Assembly (NCBI GenBank): GCA_958496175.1
Contig: OY292278.1
Span: 8,928,001 to 8,992,000, forward strand
Direction of reading: 5' to 3'
Length of the DNA stretch: 64,000 nucleotides
Source: Sisyra terminalis
Lineage: Eukaryota > Arthropoda > Insecta > Neuroptera > Sisyridae
Part shown: piece after piece, positions 35,115-47,201 of the stretch
How the letters are laid out: the number at the start of each line of letters is the position of its first letter
Position numbering within the stretch: the stretch's first letter is position 1
Translations under genes and position numbers: made by a program
Notes under the pieces: generated by a model
Told to the model about the DNA's origin: nothing
The model's database searches: none
The model's input: the letters and a program-made list of their open reading frames with translations, nothing else

Positions 35115-36355
35115 AACAATTTGGTCAATAAATAGACAAATACAATATGATTACTGAAGTAAGAAATTAATTTATATAACCGTAAGCAAATTTGTATCGT
35201 CACAACTCGACAGGATCTATTAATTTCTACCTTTTTCTTTAAAAAAAAAATGTTTGGGAAATTAATTGAATTTTACTTTCAATGCATAAGTCGAAGATAT
35301 CAGAAGTTTGAGCTTTATATGGGTTCATAGGCTAAGATGCTAATACTTGTTTTCTCAAATATATCAATGCCAATAAAATAAAATGAAGAATATGAATTTC
35401 TTATTTGAAATAAAGAGATATAATGATTTTCTTAAAATATATTTGCGTACTAACATCTCAAAGAATATATCTTAATATCGAGTTTCATTTTCGTTGATAA
35501 AATAACATAAAAGACAGAAGATAATTTTTTATTTTACTATCCTTAGGTATCCCTTTTTAAAGAGGACATAAACATTTTACTAACAATCCTAAAACCACCT
35601 TTGCAACTACTGCCAAATATAAATAAAAATTGCCTCCCTAAAAATTTTTATCACGAGCCGCCACTGATTAACACTCATATTAAAAAAAAGAAAAAAAAAT
35701 TACGAGACTAATTTCTAGTCTTAACAGCAAAAGGTAGCTGTCAAGGATCGTATATAGAACCGGCGGAAGTAGGCATTTACAACATGAGGCGTATGCTAAC
35801 GTCATTATTTTATATTGAAGAGAACTGATCCTATTGATTATAGATTATAAAATAATGCTCGAAATCCATAAATAAAAAATATAAAGGAATTTGACAAAAA
35901 AAAGGCTTTTCCCTACGGTTTTATCACATTCTTTTATAGGCACATTAATTTAAAGTTTAAATGGAAGTAATAGTGCCTAATAGAACTTTCCCTTTTAGAT
36001 CTTTTATAATGCCTAAAGTGTAAAAAGTGAATTTTGATAAGACTTTGCAATAAAATATTGCAATAAAACCTTTTTATTTTTTAATAGCTTTGAATAGGAA
36101 TTCAAAAGAAAAAAGAAACATAATAAATTAGAGTTCAGAAAATTTGTATAAAATCATTGTAAATTAACCAAGTTTTCCGATCTAAATTTGCTGCGATTTT
36201 TAACAAAAAATTATAATGTATGATATTTGAATTGTATAAAGAATACCCGAAATGATAATAAATGAGAATATATTTAAGTTTTAAATTTGCAGCCACCTGT
36301 TGCCAACAATAATGGGAAAATACAATAATTTCGAGGTAAAAAGTGTAGAAATATA
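35115..36355. other. No gene seen
   Basis: AT-rich sequence with an 83-codon minus-strand ORF (36135-36386) that is hydrophobic and without recognised motif. No repeat partner was found for it. Confidence 0.45.
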
Positions 36356-36360
36356 ATTTA

Positions 36361-36700
36361 CTAGTAGTTGCCCGATGCATTCGCAACTATAAGTTTTATC
36401 TCAATAAAATTTTTAATATGAGATAATGTAGAGTTAAACAACAATCGAAATTTTAAATTTAATAATCAAAGTGTTGTTAATATAAAAAAAAGTTAATCTA
36501 AGTTTATATTAAGAAATAAAATATAAGTGTTTTTTATATTATTTTAATTACATTTTAAATAACGTCATTTCACTAAATTAATATGAAAGTTTAATACTTA
36601 AGTAGTACTTATACCAAATATGCGATTTTAAATTTTGGGTCGTTTTTCAACAATCAAACTTTTTAAAATCTATTTTATTTTATGAACCAATGGTTGTGAT
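36361..36700 (-). mobile_element. Helitron-like 3' end and body, 5' end not resolved
   Basis: Read on the minus strand, the sequence ends with a perfect 7-bp hairpin, TAGTTGC and GCAACTA, followed directly by CTAG and then T, the structure of a Helitron 3' terminus. The body up to about 36690 matches 56031-56379 over its length (for example AATTTTAAATTTAATAATCA and ATAACGTCATTTCACTAAAT). A weaker similarity occurs at 37150-37300. No helicase frame is present. Confidence 0.65.
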
Positions 36701-37299
36701 CTGGAGTAATTATATATTCGGCTGAAAAGCATTAAGGCAGCGATTTTTTTCCATATATTTCACTGTCAATTCGAATATAAAATCTTCCATACTAACTTTT
36801 CTTCGGTATTTAGAACAATTTAAAACAAATTATTGTTATTGAAAATAAATAAAATATTCAAATTTACTTCCACGCATTCCATCTATTTCCAACAATTTTG
36901 TATGTACAACGTCCAAATGTGCGAAATCGAATAGCTTTTTAGTCATGATAATCAAAATAAAGGACATAATTTTTTTTCGTTTTACATTGTATTTTCTAAT
37001 ATAAGTGCCCATTTGTGTCGATGAAATTTGGAAAGTGTTTTCCTTATACGATGTAGATATATAATAAGAAAGGGTTTTTGAAAATTTCTCCTCTAAAAGA
37101 GTGAAAAACGGTAGCCAAGTTTGTAAGGGATAACGTTTAATAAACATTCGAAATTTCAAATTTAATAATCAATCAAAGTCCTTTAAAAGCGAAACGTTAT
37201 TACTGCGTAATATAAAACAAAGTTGATTTATTATTAGAAACAAAAACTTAGGGTCTGCTTAAAAATTTAAACTCTGATAAGTAGATATATCTGAAAAGA

Positions 37300-38090
37300 T
37301 TAAGTTAAGTTTATAAATGAGCATTTTGTTTTTTTGCTTTCACATATTGTAAACCTGAAAATCCGAAATAAGTAATCAAAAATAAATACATTAGTGAGTG
37401 AGTACCCTTACCAACGTTTTGAATGCGTAAGTGGGGATAACAGAGCGCATGCGTATAGCCCATTCTGCACGGACGCACAGCAAAATACCCAATTTATATA
37501 TAAGATAAGTTTTGTAGTTTGGAAAAAAAGTATTGGTATTCTAATTATTGTTCTCAATTTTCTGAAACTTTACTTCCAAAAATCTTCCCTTTAGTCAATT
37601 TTTCCTTAATGGTTCACCAGAACCGTAAATTTTCTTTAATATTGGCGATGATATAAAGAAAAAAAAAAGGTTTTTAAAATTTCATTCAAATTTGATTATA
37701 TGATTAATTTTTGGGGAATAAAAAAGGAGTCCGTCTTAAAAAAAATAAAGATAGTTGATAAATATTTGACAAGGTTGAATAAAACCATGTTAATTTAAAA
37801 TATAACTGACGAAAATTCGATGTGAAAATCGAAAAATATAATCAACTTTTGAATCTTAATAAATAAGCTGAGAAACTTATGTTATACCTATGGTGAGAAT
37901 CCGAAGAAAAGTTTCTAAAGGTATAAAAAATTAACTCTAAATATAACTTAAAATTCTTATTCTAAATATTTTTCTATTTTACCGGAAAATTATTGAATGT
38001 TCAGAATTCTTCAATTTTTGAAACTTTAAATCATCTTTTTGTATGCAGGAAAATTTCTGTCTACATATTTCAATGGCTGAAAAAATAGAC
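37300..38090. other. No gene seen
   Basis: AT-rich. A short GC-richer stretch at 37420-37480 (GAGCGCATGCGTATAGCCC) stands out but has no further support as an exon. Confidence 0.4.
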
Positions 38091-38092
38091 AT

Positions 38093-39065
38093 AGCCAAAA
38101 AAATCGACTATTTTTTTTTGAAAAGTATATCAAAAATATTGTTCAAGGTGACAAAGAAAATATCAGGAAGGTTTGAGCCCTTAATACTAATATTAAGAGG
38201 TCTATCATCTGTAATTTCGATTTTTTATTTGTGCTTTTATTTTTACGTCAATGCTGTTAAACTATTAAGGTAAAAAAAATCATCTGCACATATATTTATA
38301 GAAAATTAAATTCCCTATAAAAAATGTCTTTTTAAAAAATTTTGCCAGACATACCGTTTCCGAATAATCAAGCTTCAGACATTGATATAATTTTTAGATT
38401 TATTTTCTTTATTTTGGAATTTTGTAACTACCGAACAAATAAATATATAAAAATGAACAATATACATTCTTGAATGAAATTTAATGCTCTACAAAAAAGG
38501 TCTCATAACGTTTTTACATAAAATCACTCTTTCAAAATTGATTCAACAACAAAAAAAAACAATAATTTAATTTTTCCTTCAACTTTAATTGTGAATAACA
38601 TTTGAAAGAGTGCTTATATGTAAAAACGTTAAAAGACTTTTTTTGTAGATCATTAAATTGTCTTTAAGAAACTATATTGCTTATTTCTATATATTTACTG
38701 GTTCGTTAGTTACAAAATTCTAAAATAAAGAAGATAAATCTAAAAATTATATCAATGTCTGAAGCTTGATTATTTGGAAACAGTGTGCCTGGCAAAAATT
38801 TTCAAAGAAACTTTTTTTAAAGGGAATTTAATTTTTTATAAATAAATGTGCAGATGATTTTTTTTACCTTGATAGTTTGACAGCATTGACGCAGAAATGA
38901 AAGCACAATAATCAAGCTTTAAACATTGATATAATTTTTAGATTTATCATCTTTATTTTGGAATTTTGTAACTAATGAACAAATAAATATAGAAAAATGA
39001 ACCATACAGATTCTTGACGGGAATTTAATGCTCTACAAAAAAGGTCTCTTAACGTTTTTGAAGAA
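38093..39065. repeat. Foldback type I, rearranged copy
   Basis: The left arm (38093-38540), centre and most of the right arm (38580-38908) follow the 4350 element. Instead of finishing the right arm, the sequence jumps at about 38908 back into the left arm at the AATAATCAAGCTTTAAACAT block and repeats 150 bp of it, to the CTACAAAAAAGGTCTCTTAA block. The outer end of the right arm is absent. Confidence 0.75.
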
Positions 39066-39069
39066 CATA

Positions 39070-40480
39070 AACACCGATTTCAAGATCAAATTCTTCTTTC
39101 AAATCTTCCAAATTTGTCACTATACCTACCGAATCATTAGCTTTATTAAAATTTTCTCATTTTCTTTCGATTGTTACCAGTAGGCATTATTTTTTTCGTT
39201 ATAAATTCAATTAATTTTCTTGAAAGATATATTGCATTTAACTCTTTCGAAAAAAAAAAAATGAAACACTTTTCACTGAGGTGTGATCTATACAAGAGGA
39301 ATGATCTTCAGATCGTACGAGTTTAAGCTAGTCTTTGGGTGGTATAAAACAAAGATACCATGATTCAATCGGCTATTATACCAGAAAGAGAGATCAGCAA
39401 GCATGATATATACTAATAACATAAGGTGGGTGTTTGACACGTATAATTGAGAGATAGACTTTTTGAAACTTTTGAATTATTAGCCCCGGTATTTTTATCT
39501 TTTCCTTCTTAATATTTTATTTGCTTTTATCCGTATCAATATTGGCTGTCTCACACGTGTAGGTACTCGGTATATATATTATGTATATATGAAACATGCA
39601 AACTGGATTCTCTTTATTTATTATTTTAATTAATTCGTGATTATCTTGTTATTATAAATTGGTTCCTTCTATTGTATGCAAAATCAGATTTATGTATATA
39701 TGGTACACCTTGTTGGTGTGCATAATATAATGAACTACGATAACGATTTAATTATTTTTATTTTATGGGAAACAATGAAACGAGAGGACTGATTACATGG
39801 GGCAAAAAGTGTCATTCCCACACTAATTGTTTTTTTATGATTAAAAATAAAAGATTTGGTGAATACTACAACTAACACCATCTAGAAACAGATGTAAAAA
39901 ATTCAGTACTTCATCTCAATATTTGTCTACTAGATGTTACTGGTTTTACAACAAATTACCAGGATACTTGCTTAGAAATGATCCTGAAACTTGTGGCATT
40001 ATAATATTAAAAGTTTTATTTCCCTACGTTAGTCCTTATTTGCTATGATTCGCCCAATTAACTAGATATTTTTTGAGGCTTTTTCTTATCAAAATTTAAT
40101 TTATTAAAATGATCTTTTCGATTGAAAATTCATTCAAATAGATCCCAAAAAGGAGCTCCAATTATGTATGGTAATTAATTCGTTGCAACCCTTAAAATGT
40201 TCTTATTTTCTGCCCTATAAAGAGCTTTTAAATCAAACTTTTTTTTGCTAAAAATTAAATTAAATTTTTGGGATTGGTAAGAAAAATAATGGACTAATAA
40301 TCTTTAAGGAATGAGATATTCAACAGCTGTAAAACTTTGTGTTCATAAGATAATTCTATCCCACTTTTAGATAATTCTATCTTATTTTTCCCTGGTGTTA
40401 AACCTATGATACTATGGTTTGTAAGTTTGTAAGGAGAACACATGAATTTTTTTTTAAATATTTGAACTTTGGTGAAAACT
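39070..40480. other. No gene seen
   Basis: AT-rich, with no ORF above 60 codons and no partner sequence in the window. Confidence 0.45.
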
Positions 40481-40485
40481 GAAAA

Positions 40486-40739
40486 ATATTATTAAGTTTG
40501 TTGTGTTCATACTTTACATAATATTATTTAATTTTTAGCAGGAAAAGAACTTAAAAAATTTAAATCCATATACTAATAATTAATTCAGCGACGTTTCGGT
40601 TCTTTATTTGACCTTAAGAAGCCTGATGAAGGTCAAATAAAGGACCTAAACGTCGCTGAATTAATAATTAGTATATGGATTTACATACATTAAGCCCACT
40701 TTCCTGCTTAAAATTAAGTAATAAAATGATATTATTAAG
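40486..40739. mobile_element. Hammerhead-type palindrome, family B, copy 2, shortened
   Basis: An 11-bp direct repeat, atattattaag (40486-40496 and 40729-40739), flanks a 232-bp body. The tail is on the left here (40497-40519, matching the inverse of the copy 1 tail). The arms match copy 1, but the whole centre is lost, so the left arm runs straight into AAGAAGCCTGATGAAGG of the right arm. The left arm lacks its CUGAUGA box. Confidence 0.8.
40619..40657 (+). ncRNA. Hammerhead core, family B copy 2, G12 changed
   Basis: CUGAUGA is at 40623-40629, with GGUC and GACC paired, then UAAACGUC. The conserved G of GAAA is a U, so cleavage is not expected. GCU and AGC still allow a short stem I. Confidence 0.6.
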
Positions 40740-41063
40740 ATTTTCATACAATAAAGCAAAATATATGTCTAAAGTTCAACCTTTTCGGTTTTACACTTAA
40801 AAGCTCTACAATAAAGCCAACAATGTCTTGAGATTCAATTGGCTTCATTTTGTTCATTTGAGATTTAGTTTTTCATCTCTATTTGTACAATATATGAAGT
40901 ATATTGTGGTCTTCTTTATATAATTAGCGTGACGTATTATCCAGATACATATTTCGATTTCCAAGCAATTTTCATCAAGCATTATTAGATAAATGTCATT
41001 TGATGATTGCAATCGAAATACGTATCTGGGCAATACATCATTAATTCATTTGTTTCTACTAAA

Positions 41064-41456
41064 GTTCAAATTTATCCATGTTATTTAAGTCCTTGTCTTT
41101 CTTAAATATAATAATTAAATTGTGGGCAATAAGGACCAAGCTTCTTGTAGAATATTTTTTTTTAATATTGGTTAGTATTTAAATAATGTTTTTGAAGATT
41201 AATTATTTTTTTTTTTTTGGTTAGATTTCACATTAATTAACTAAGATTTATATCGACTAAAACTTATGAATTGTGATGTATTTATTTATAATTTTGACAA
41301 TAATGTGTTGCTATTTTTAAATGTTATGTATTTTCATTATAGAGGCCTGAAGAAGTCAGGAATGACTGACGAAACGTTGGCGATAAAATAAATAATATTC
41401 CACAAGAAGCTTCGTCCTTATTGCCCACAATTTAATTATTATATGTTCAAATTTAT
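41064..41456. mobile_element. Hammerhead-type palindrome, family C, nested in family E
   Basis: A perfect 12-bp direct repeat, gttcaaatttat (41064-41075 and 41445-41456), flanks a 369-bp body. The same 12 bases occur once at this place in the uninterrupted family E copy at 34.8-35.1 kb. A 30-nt tail (41076-41105) lies on the left, and arms run from ATATAATAATTAAATT to its inverse. The left arm is shorter than the right and lacks a hammerhead. Confidence 0.85.
41343..41380 (+). ncRNA. Hammerhead ribozyme core, family C, intact
   Basis: CUGAAGA is at 41347-41353, GUCAG at 41355-41359, CUGAC at 41366-41370 and GAAAC at 41371-41375, followed by GUU. Stem II is five Watson-Crick pairs. Stem III is ACGU and the cleavage-site base is U, which is allowed. 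Only one clear stem I pair (G-C) is visible next to the core. Confidence 0.65.
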
Positions 41457-41589
41457 GTTTATAATTTACTTTTGTAAATTATTTCAAATAAATACGACCA
41501 CAATTCTTTTCATGTATTGTACAAACAGTATAACTGTTTAAAGTCAGCGAAAAAAAAAATAATTTGAATTTCTAATCTCAATTTTATGT

Positions 41590-43975
41590 ACTTAATGTGA
41601 TATAAGACAATAGGATATGAATATGTCTTTATTATCCCAATAAAATCATTGATCATCATCTCTGGAAAATTTATATTCTTTCATAACTTTTTCCAATCGT
41701 ATTACTGACAAAAACCGAAAAAAAGTTTCAACCTTTTTCTTGTTATTACCTATTCTCATTGTTAAGAAGTTTGAAACCTAATATTTTTGAAGTTATATCA
41801 ATTTTTTTTATTTCTTGTTTAAAATAGCGAGCCATAAGCGACACTATAACAGTGGCGCCATCTCTTCTACACTTAATGAACTACCAATATTAAAGGCTGC
41901 TACAGCATTGCGTTCGGGATGGTGAAACAATTCATAAGCTGATTGTTATAAATTTCTATAATTCTATGTCTTTATTAATATCTAATATTTCCCAAAATAC
42001 CAATAAAATTTTATTAGAGGATAGAAAAGATTGGAGAACCTGGAACAAGTTGTCCTCTCGATAGCAACCCGTAGGGTTGTTTCCCAAGCTAAAGAGAGCT
42101 TTCGATAATTTCCATTTAATTTTTTAATGTTTAATAGTTTGAGAAGAATTGCAATAATTATTTGATAAGCTTATAAACTTATTCTATCTTGTAATCCATC
42201 TCTTACCATACCTCCTTCTATATAAATGTTTTAAGATGAATAAAAAAAAGACATTTTTCATCATAGAAATTCATTTTCCTTTTGATTTTCATTAGAATCA
42301 TTACTTTGTGGAGCACCTATAAAAAATTGTTATATTTTTTATGATTTCAAGAAATATCCGAGACTAGAACCTGTGGAACATTATAAATTTGATAGTGTCA
42401 GAAAACGAGTAGAGAGGTCACTGTAATACCAAACCATAAATTGTAGTATTTTCATGGTCTTCGAATTGAATGCTATTTTTTTATATTAAAATAGGAAAAT
42501 GGTGTTCTAACTCATATCTTTACCATCATTTTCTTTGACATAAATGATAAATAATATTTTGCAGCCCTAAAAATATAATAGTTGCAAAGCTTTTGTATTG
42601 AAAAGTAACCGATATTTTCTTGGAAAATGGAAAATCGATTTTCAAGACAATTAAAATTACAAATGCAATAAAACCGAAATAAGTTTCTAAAATGATGAGT
42701 TAATGACGGATGGAGCATCATCATAGCGTTTTTTTTTAGTGTTTACATAAGCGGTATGGGCACTAAACACCAAATCGTTATATGCGAGTCTATTTCAAAG
42801 TAATTAAAACCAAACCATTTAACCTAATAATATCTTTTATTAACTGTTTAGTTCTCGCCTCATCCGAACATTACTTGGCAGCATCTGTTGTCGCTGCTGG
42901 ACCGAAAATCTATCGATCATCCTCATTTATCTCACTCGCCCAATAAAGGCTCGGAGTATTTATTGGCCATGTGTGCAACAGTGATGGCAATCTCATCAAA
43001 AAAAAAAACACAAATAAATGTGTTAATTTATAATTATTATCATAACAATCCATCAGTCATCTGCCGTTACTACTTTACACTGTTCGAAATGAAATCGCTG
43101 AGATTTCTTTGATCGAAGTATAGTTGCATGCAGTGTGCGGTTTTCGGTTTGGAAAAATTTCCTTCACTTTATGATTCGGTTAGACGAAAAATAATTTTTC
43201 AAAGACATTTTTTTGTAAATATTTAGTTAGATGAGACTTTAAAATATTGAAGTGTTTAAGAAGTTTAGTGTAGAATGGTTTCCGTTTGCGGTTTTTCGAA
43301 AAATAAATCCAACATTTCCCGATTGTTTTTTTTAAAAAAAAAAAATGCTATTTTCATTCATTAGATGCATTCACTAAATGGGTACTTCTAAAATAAAAAC
43401 AAAGTATATGAATAGAAAAACATTTTTTTTTTAATACATTCGAAAAAAAAACCAAAACTATATTTCTTCGCCCTTTTTTACTGCGTTTTTAGAAACTCTC
43501 TGTTAAGAAAAGGCAATAATAGACATACAAAGACAGTTAAAGAAATTAAAAGAATATTACTGTGGAAAAATTAAAAAAAATACTTAGGTATACCCAATGA
43601 ATATGTAATGTGGAAAGTTATAGAAGTCAATGGTAAAAAATATGCAACTGATGCGTAGCGTTTCGTAGAATGCCTTTATCCTTCCTTGTTACATGCACAT
43701 CAACTTTTCTCTCACTTATTTTTCAATCAACCACCTTAGAATTTAACCCAAATATGCTCAAATATTAAAATAAAATTTTAATGTCGATTTGTGATAGTAC
43801 TAAAATTATTACCGAGGTAATCTAAGCGCTGGTATCGATTTGTCTTTTCTTGATAAGGAAAACGACCTGGACTTAATCATCCCCAACTAGATATGAAGTT
43901 TAAAAGTGAGAATAGGATAAAAGATACTGTCATTTGTATTTCTTATTTAGAATATCGACATCATCCGAAACAATC
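41590..43975. other. No recognised gene
   Basis: A mixed region. The part at 41830-42120 is somewhat less AT-rich (ACAGTGGCGCCATCTC near 41850) and 42840-43110 includes a 74-codon ORF without domain. Both could be host sequence. No repeat partners were found in the window. Confidence 0.4.
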
Positions 43976-43980
43976 ATTTC

Positions 43981-44345
43981 CAAATTTTAAAGTCCACACT
44001 AAAACCAAATACTCAAAAATATTCAAAAGTTAGAGCTTTTTTTTAAAATAATTCAATGGGAACATTATATAGCACAAAAGCTTTCTATATTTGAGGTGAA
44101 AATAAGCTTTAATGCATCATTACATCATTTAAAGCACAAATACAATGATTTTAATTTAAATGAACAATCAAGCCAATAATTTCTAAATAGCTTTAAATGA
44201 TGTAATGATGCATTCAAGCTTATTTTCACCTCAAATATAGAAAGCTTTTGTGCTATATAATGTTCTCATTGAATTATTTTTAAAAAAAGCTCTAACTTTT
44301 GAATATTTTTGACTATTTGGTTTTAATATGGACTTTAAAATTTGA
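43981..44345. mobile_element. Palindromic element, ~365 bp
   Basis: Two arms of about 155 bp are almost identical inverses (CAAATTTTAAAGTCC at the left end, GGACTTTAAAATTTG at the right). The centre at about 44137-44190 is unpaired. Inner landmarks are TTTCACCTCAAATATAGAAA and its inverse. Near identity of the arms suggests recent formation or conversion between arms. No coding capacity and no hammerhead core. Confidence 0.75.
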
Positions 44346-44454
44346 AATTTTTTGATTTTTTTTTATAAATTTAATGTGGACTTTAAATAATTTCTAAAAA
44401 TAGCTTTTAGGTCCAAAATTGAGGATTGATGGAACATATCCGATCTTATTAGTC

Positions 44455-44841
44455 TTATGCGAGTAAGACCCATAAGATGTTACCTACTGTTAAAAACCCC
44501 AGAAATATTATTAAGGACATATACAAACATTTAAATTTAAAATGCATTTTTTTAATAAGACTACTAACCAGAGAAAATTTATTTTTTAAAAATTTCATTT
44601 CATAACCAACCATTGCTTCACTATTGAAATTGTTTCGACCATTTCTGGATGGATTAATATTTTCTACCGCATTCCGAGGTGGTTTTGATCCATAAAACGC
44701 ATCGATGTCTTTTATATGCATATTAATCAGAATAGAAATAATTAAAGTATAAGTATAAACAATAATAATATAACTTGCAAGAATATGATTATACAATAAA
44801 ACGGTTCTTTTTATGCAATAGAGCTTTTTTTCGTAAACCAT
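44455..44841 (-). CDS. Unassigned ORF, 128 codons; probably not a gene
   Basis: This is the longest uninterrupted frame in the window. The product would have a hydrophobic stretch near residues 20-40 (ILASYIIIVYTYTLIISILI), a polar basic middle with a SKPPRN segment, and a second hydrophobic stretch at the C-terminus (LIIFLGFLTVGNILWVLL). I do not recognise the family. Hydrophobic runs arise easily by chance in AT-rich DNA, and no promoter or splice context supports it. It could be a real small membrane protein, but chance is more likely. Confidence 0.15.
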   Translation of the reverse strand: MVYEKKLYCIKRTVLLYNHILASYIIIVYTYTLIISILINMHIKDIDAFYGSKPPRNAVENINPSRNGRNNFNSEAMVGYEMKFLKNKFSLVSSLIKKMHFKFKCLYMSLIIFLGFLTVGNILWVLLA

Positions 44842-44983
44842 TATATAACTTCTTATAACTGGACGATTCTCGAATCATTTTTGAAAAAAACCCATTTGGT
44901 AAAATCATAGACCCAATAGATTGAATTATGGATATCTTTTTTAACAAAAATTCAATAGGTATAGCCTAAAAATTTCATTCAAC

Positions 44984-45215
44984 AAGGACACCGAGCTTTC
45001 AGAGTTAAAACTAAAGAATCCTTTCTTAAGTTAAGTGTAAATTATATCAACAATTCTTTGTTAATTTTCTTTTTCTTTCTAAAAGTTTCAAAATTTTGTT
45101 ATCAAGGACACCAAACCGTATGGGTAAAAACTTAAGAAACCCCTTTTTACTAAAGTGTACCAACAATTCCTTGTTATTTTATTTTCTTCTCGAAATTTTC
45201 ATTTTTGACCGCATT
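44984..45215. repeat. Tandem duplication, period 120 bp
   Basis: The block starting CAAGGACACC at 44983 recurs at 45103. The following parts also match (AAAACT.AAGAA, CAACAATTC.TTGTTA, TTTTCTT). Divergence is considerable. Confidence 0.55.
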
Positions 45216-45949
45216 ACTAAATATTTTCATTGATTTTTGTGGTGAAATTTTTCACAAACCTTCAATCGGGTTAAAGTAAGGAGTTGATGAAAGAATTACC
45301 AAATTAAGGAATATGTTTATTGAAACCTCTCTCTTAACAAATTTTCCATGTAATTCAGATTAAGATTATCAAATTTGGACTCCTAATTATATCTTAGTGT
45401 TGATCTTAACCGATTCTAACTAATTTTGATTCTTTTCTGGATTCATGTTTCTCGAAATTCAGCTTCCTGGATTTTTGCCATTATGCCTGAATGCAGTTTA
45501 AATCTTCGATTTCTATTCATCAATGACCAGTTATAATATTGGTACAAATTACTATTTTGGATCTATAAGCCACAAAACATAAAAGTTTTGAAGAATGTGG
45601 AATTATGATTTGAAAAGAATTGACATTTTAAAAACCGAAAAAGTTATTAAAATAATTAACTTGGGTTAATCGTAATGAATTATAAATGCTTGCGTTTTTG
45701 TAATGTATATTTTTCTGTAGAAATACTGAAAGTTTTATTGGGATATAATTTCTGGATTTGGTTTTACATTAAGAAAAGTTCTAGTACCTATTAGCCAAAG
45801 GATCCAATATTCATTTAAAAGATACCATAAATCTTAAAAATGCAATTAAAGCCTCTAAAACGCAAAAAATTTACCAAATTAATGCCTGGAAAGAAAAATA
45901 TTTCAATCAGAAAATTATTAACGTATAATTCTTTGACAAATATAAGCTG

Positions 45950-46890
45950 TTTTTTTTTCTATCAATTATTGAAAAATATAAGGACTAAAATCTAGTAGAC
46001 TTCAAATGGTTTTTTAGCATACAACCAAAAAGTATGGTATGGTAAGGTACAAGTATATCAATACATCATTAAGCTTTCAATTAAGGAAGATTCTATTGGA
46101 AAAATTAAAATATTTCTACTTAATATCCTTGTTAAAGTTACCTAATACCTAACAAGAAATGGCATCAAATGCATATAGTGGCTGGTCGGATTTTATAAGT
46201 TTTAACATTTAAAAATGGATGAGATTAAAAGTTTTGCTCTGCTTTCTTTTGTAATGAAAAAAAAAGTACAAATCGTCGCTTAATTATAGCAAATAACTGC
46301 ACATTTAACTAATAAGTTTTCAACTTTACTAAAAGCAAAAGATTTAAATCCACTTTTAAATCAATTTTACCAATATAAAATTTAACAATCAGAAATTAGT
46401 TATCGCATAATATCATGACTAAAATTAGGATTTTTTTCAATCGATAGTTAAAAAAAAAGGACTAAAATCTAATAAACATCAAATGTTTTTTTGCATACAA
46501 TCATGTGGCCATTATTTTCATATAGCTAAAATCCCTATCTTTATTTTGGTAAAGGTATCTTAAAGTACAAGTTATACATCGTTAGTCTTTTCATTAAGAA
46601 GATTATTATGGAAAAATCAAAATATTTCTACTATTTCTACTTAATATGTTAGTAAAAGTATACCTAATAGTAAAATTGAAAAAAAAAACTTCAAATGCAT
46701 ATAATAGCTAGTCGGGTTACGAAAATATGAGATGGAAATTATTGATTTGCTTTTTTTTGCAGTGTAAAAGGAGTCCAAATCATTGCTTAATTAGAGTTAA
46801 TAACTGCAAATTCATGTAATAAGTTTTTAACTTTACTAAAAGCAAAAGATTTTAATGCACTTTTAAATCAAATTGATCAATATTCCTCAA
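45950..46890. repeat. Tandem duplication, period ~480-507 bp
   Basis: ACTAAAATCTA recurs at 45984 and 46461. Further shared blocks are AAAATATTTCTACT, CAAATGCATATA, TAATAACTGCA-like sequence, and CTTTACTAAAAGCAAAAGAT (46324 and 46831). The spacing shifts from 477 to 507 bp because of small insertions. No reading frame. Confidence 0.7.
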
Positions 46891-47059
46891 AAACTTGAAG
46901 ATATAATTTGAGAATTGAATAGGTTTGCAGTGTATGTAACATTGAATTTAAACACCGGTAGTGATGTTTATATATTTAAGAAACTTTACAAGCTTAAAAG
47001 CCCAATTTAACGTCCGCGAGGCTTGAATGTTTTGTGGCATTCAGACATTTAGCCCGAGC

Positions 47060-47110
47060 CGATACATTAAAATATAATAATAATAATAATAATCATAAAA
47101 ATAATAAATG
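47060..47110. repeat. AAT microsatellite
   Basis: An AATAAT tract of about 22 bases lies at 47073-47094, followed by a broken continuation, just upstream of the foldback at 47212. Confidence 0.7.
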
Positions 47111-47201
47111 AGTATTTAGCGCAAATGAGAGGAAAACGATGAATAAAAACTCCAATGTAAACGAATGTAAAAATGTCTATATAAATCGACAAAAAACATA
47201 T

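Larger units (their letters stand above)
40882..41560. mobile_element. Family E palindrome, copy 2, split by a family C element
   Basis: Family E arms lie at 40882-41075 and 41457-41526, with the family E tail on the right (41527-41560, inverse of the tail at 34666). The family C element sits in the right arm. The ribozyme regions are damaged: the left core (minus, about 40945-40985) reads UUGAUGA with an altered stem II, and the right core (about 41003-41040) has lost part of stem II. Target duplications were not clear. Confidence 0.7.
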
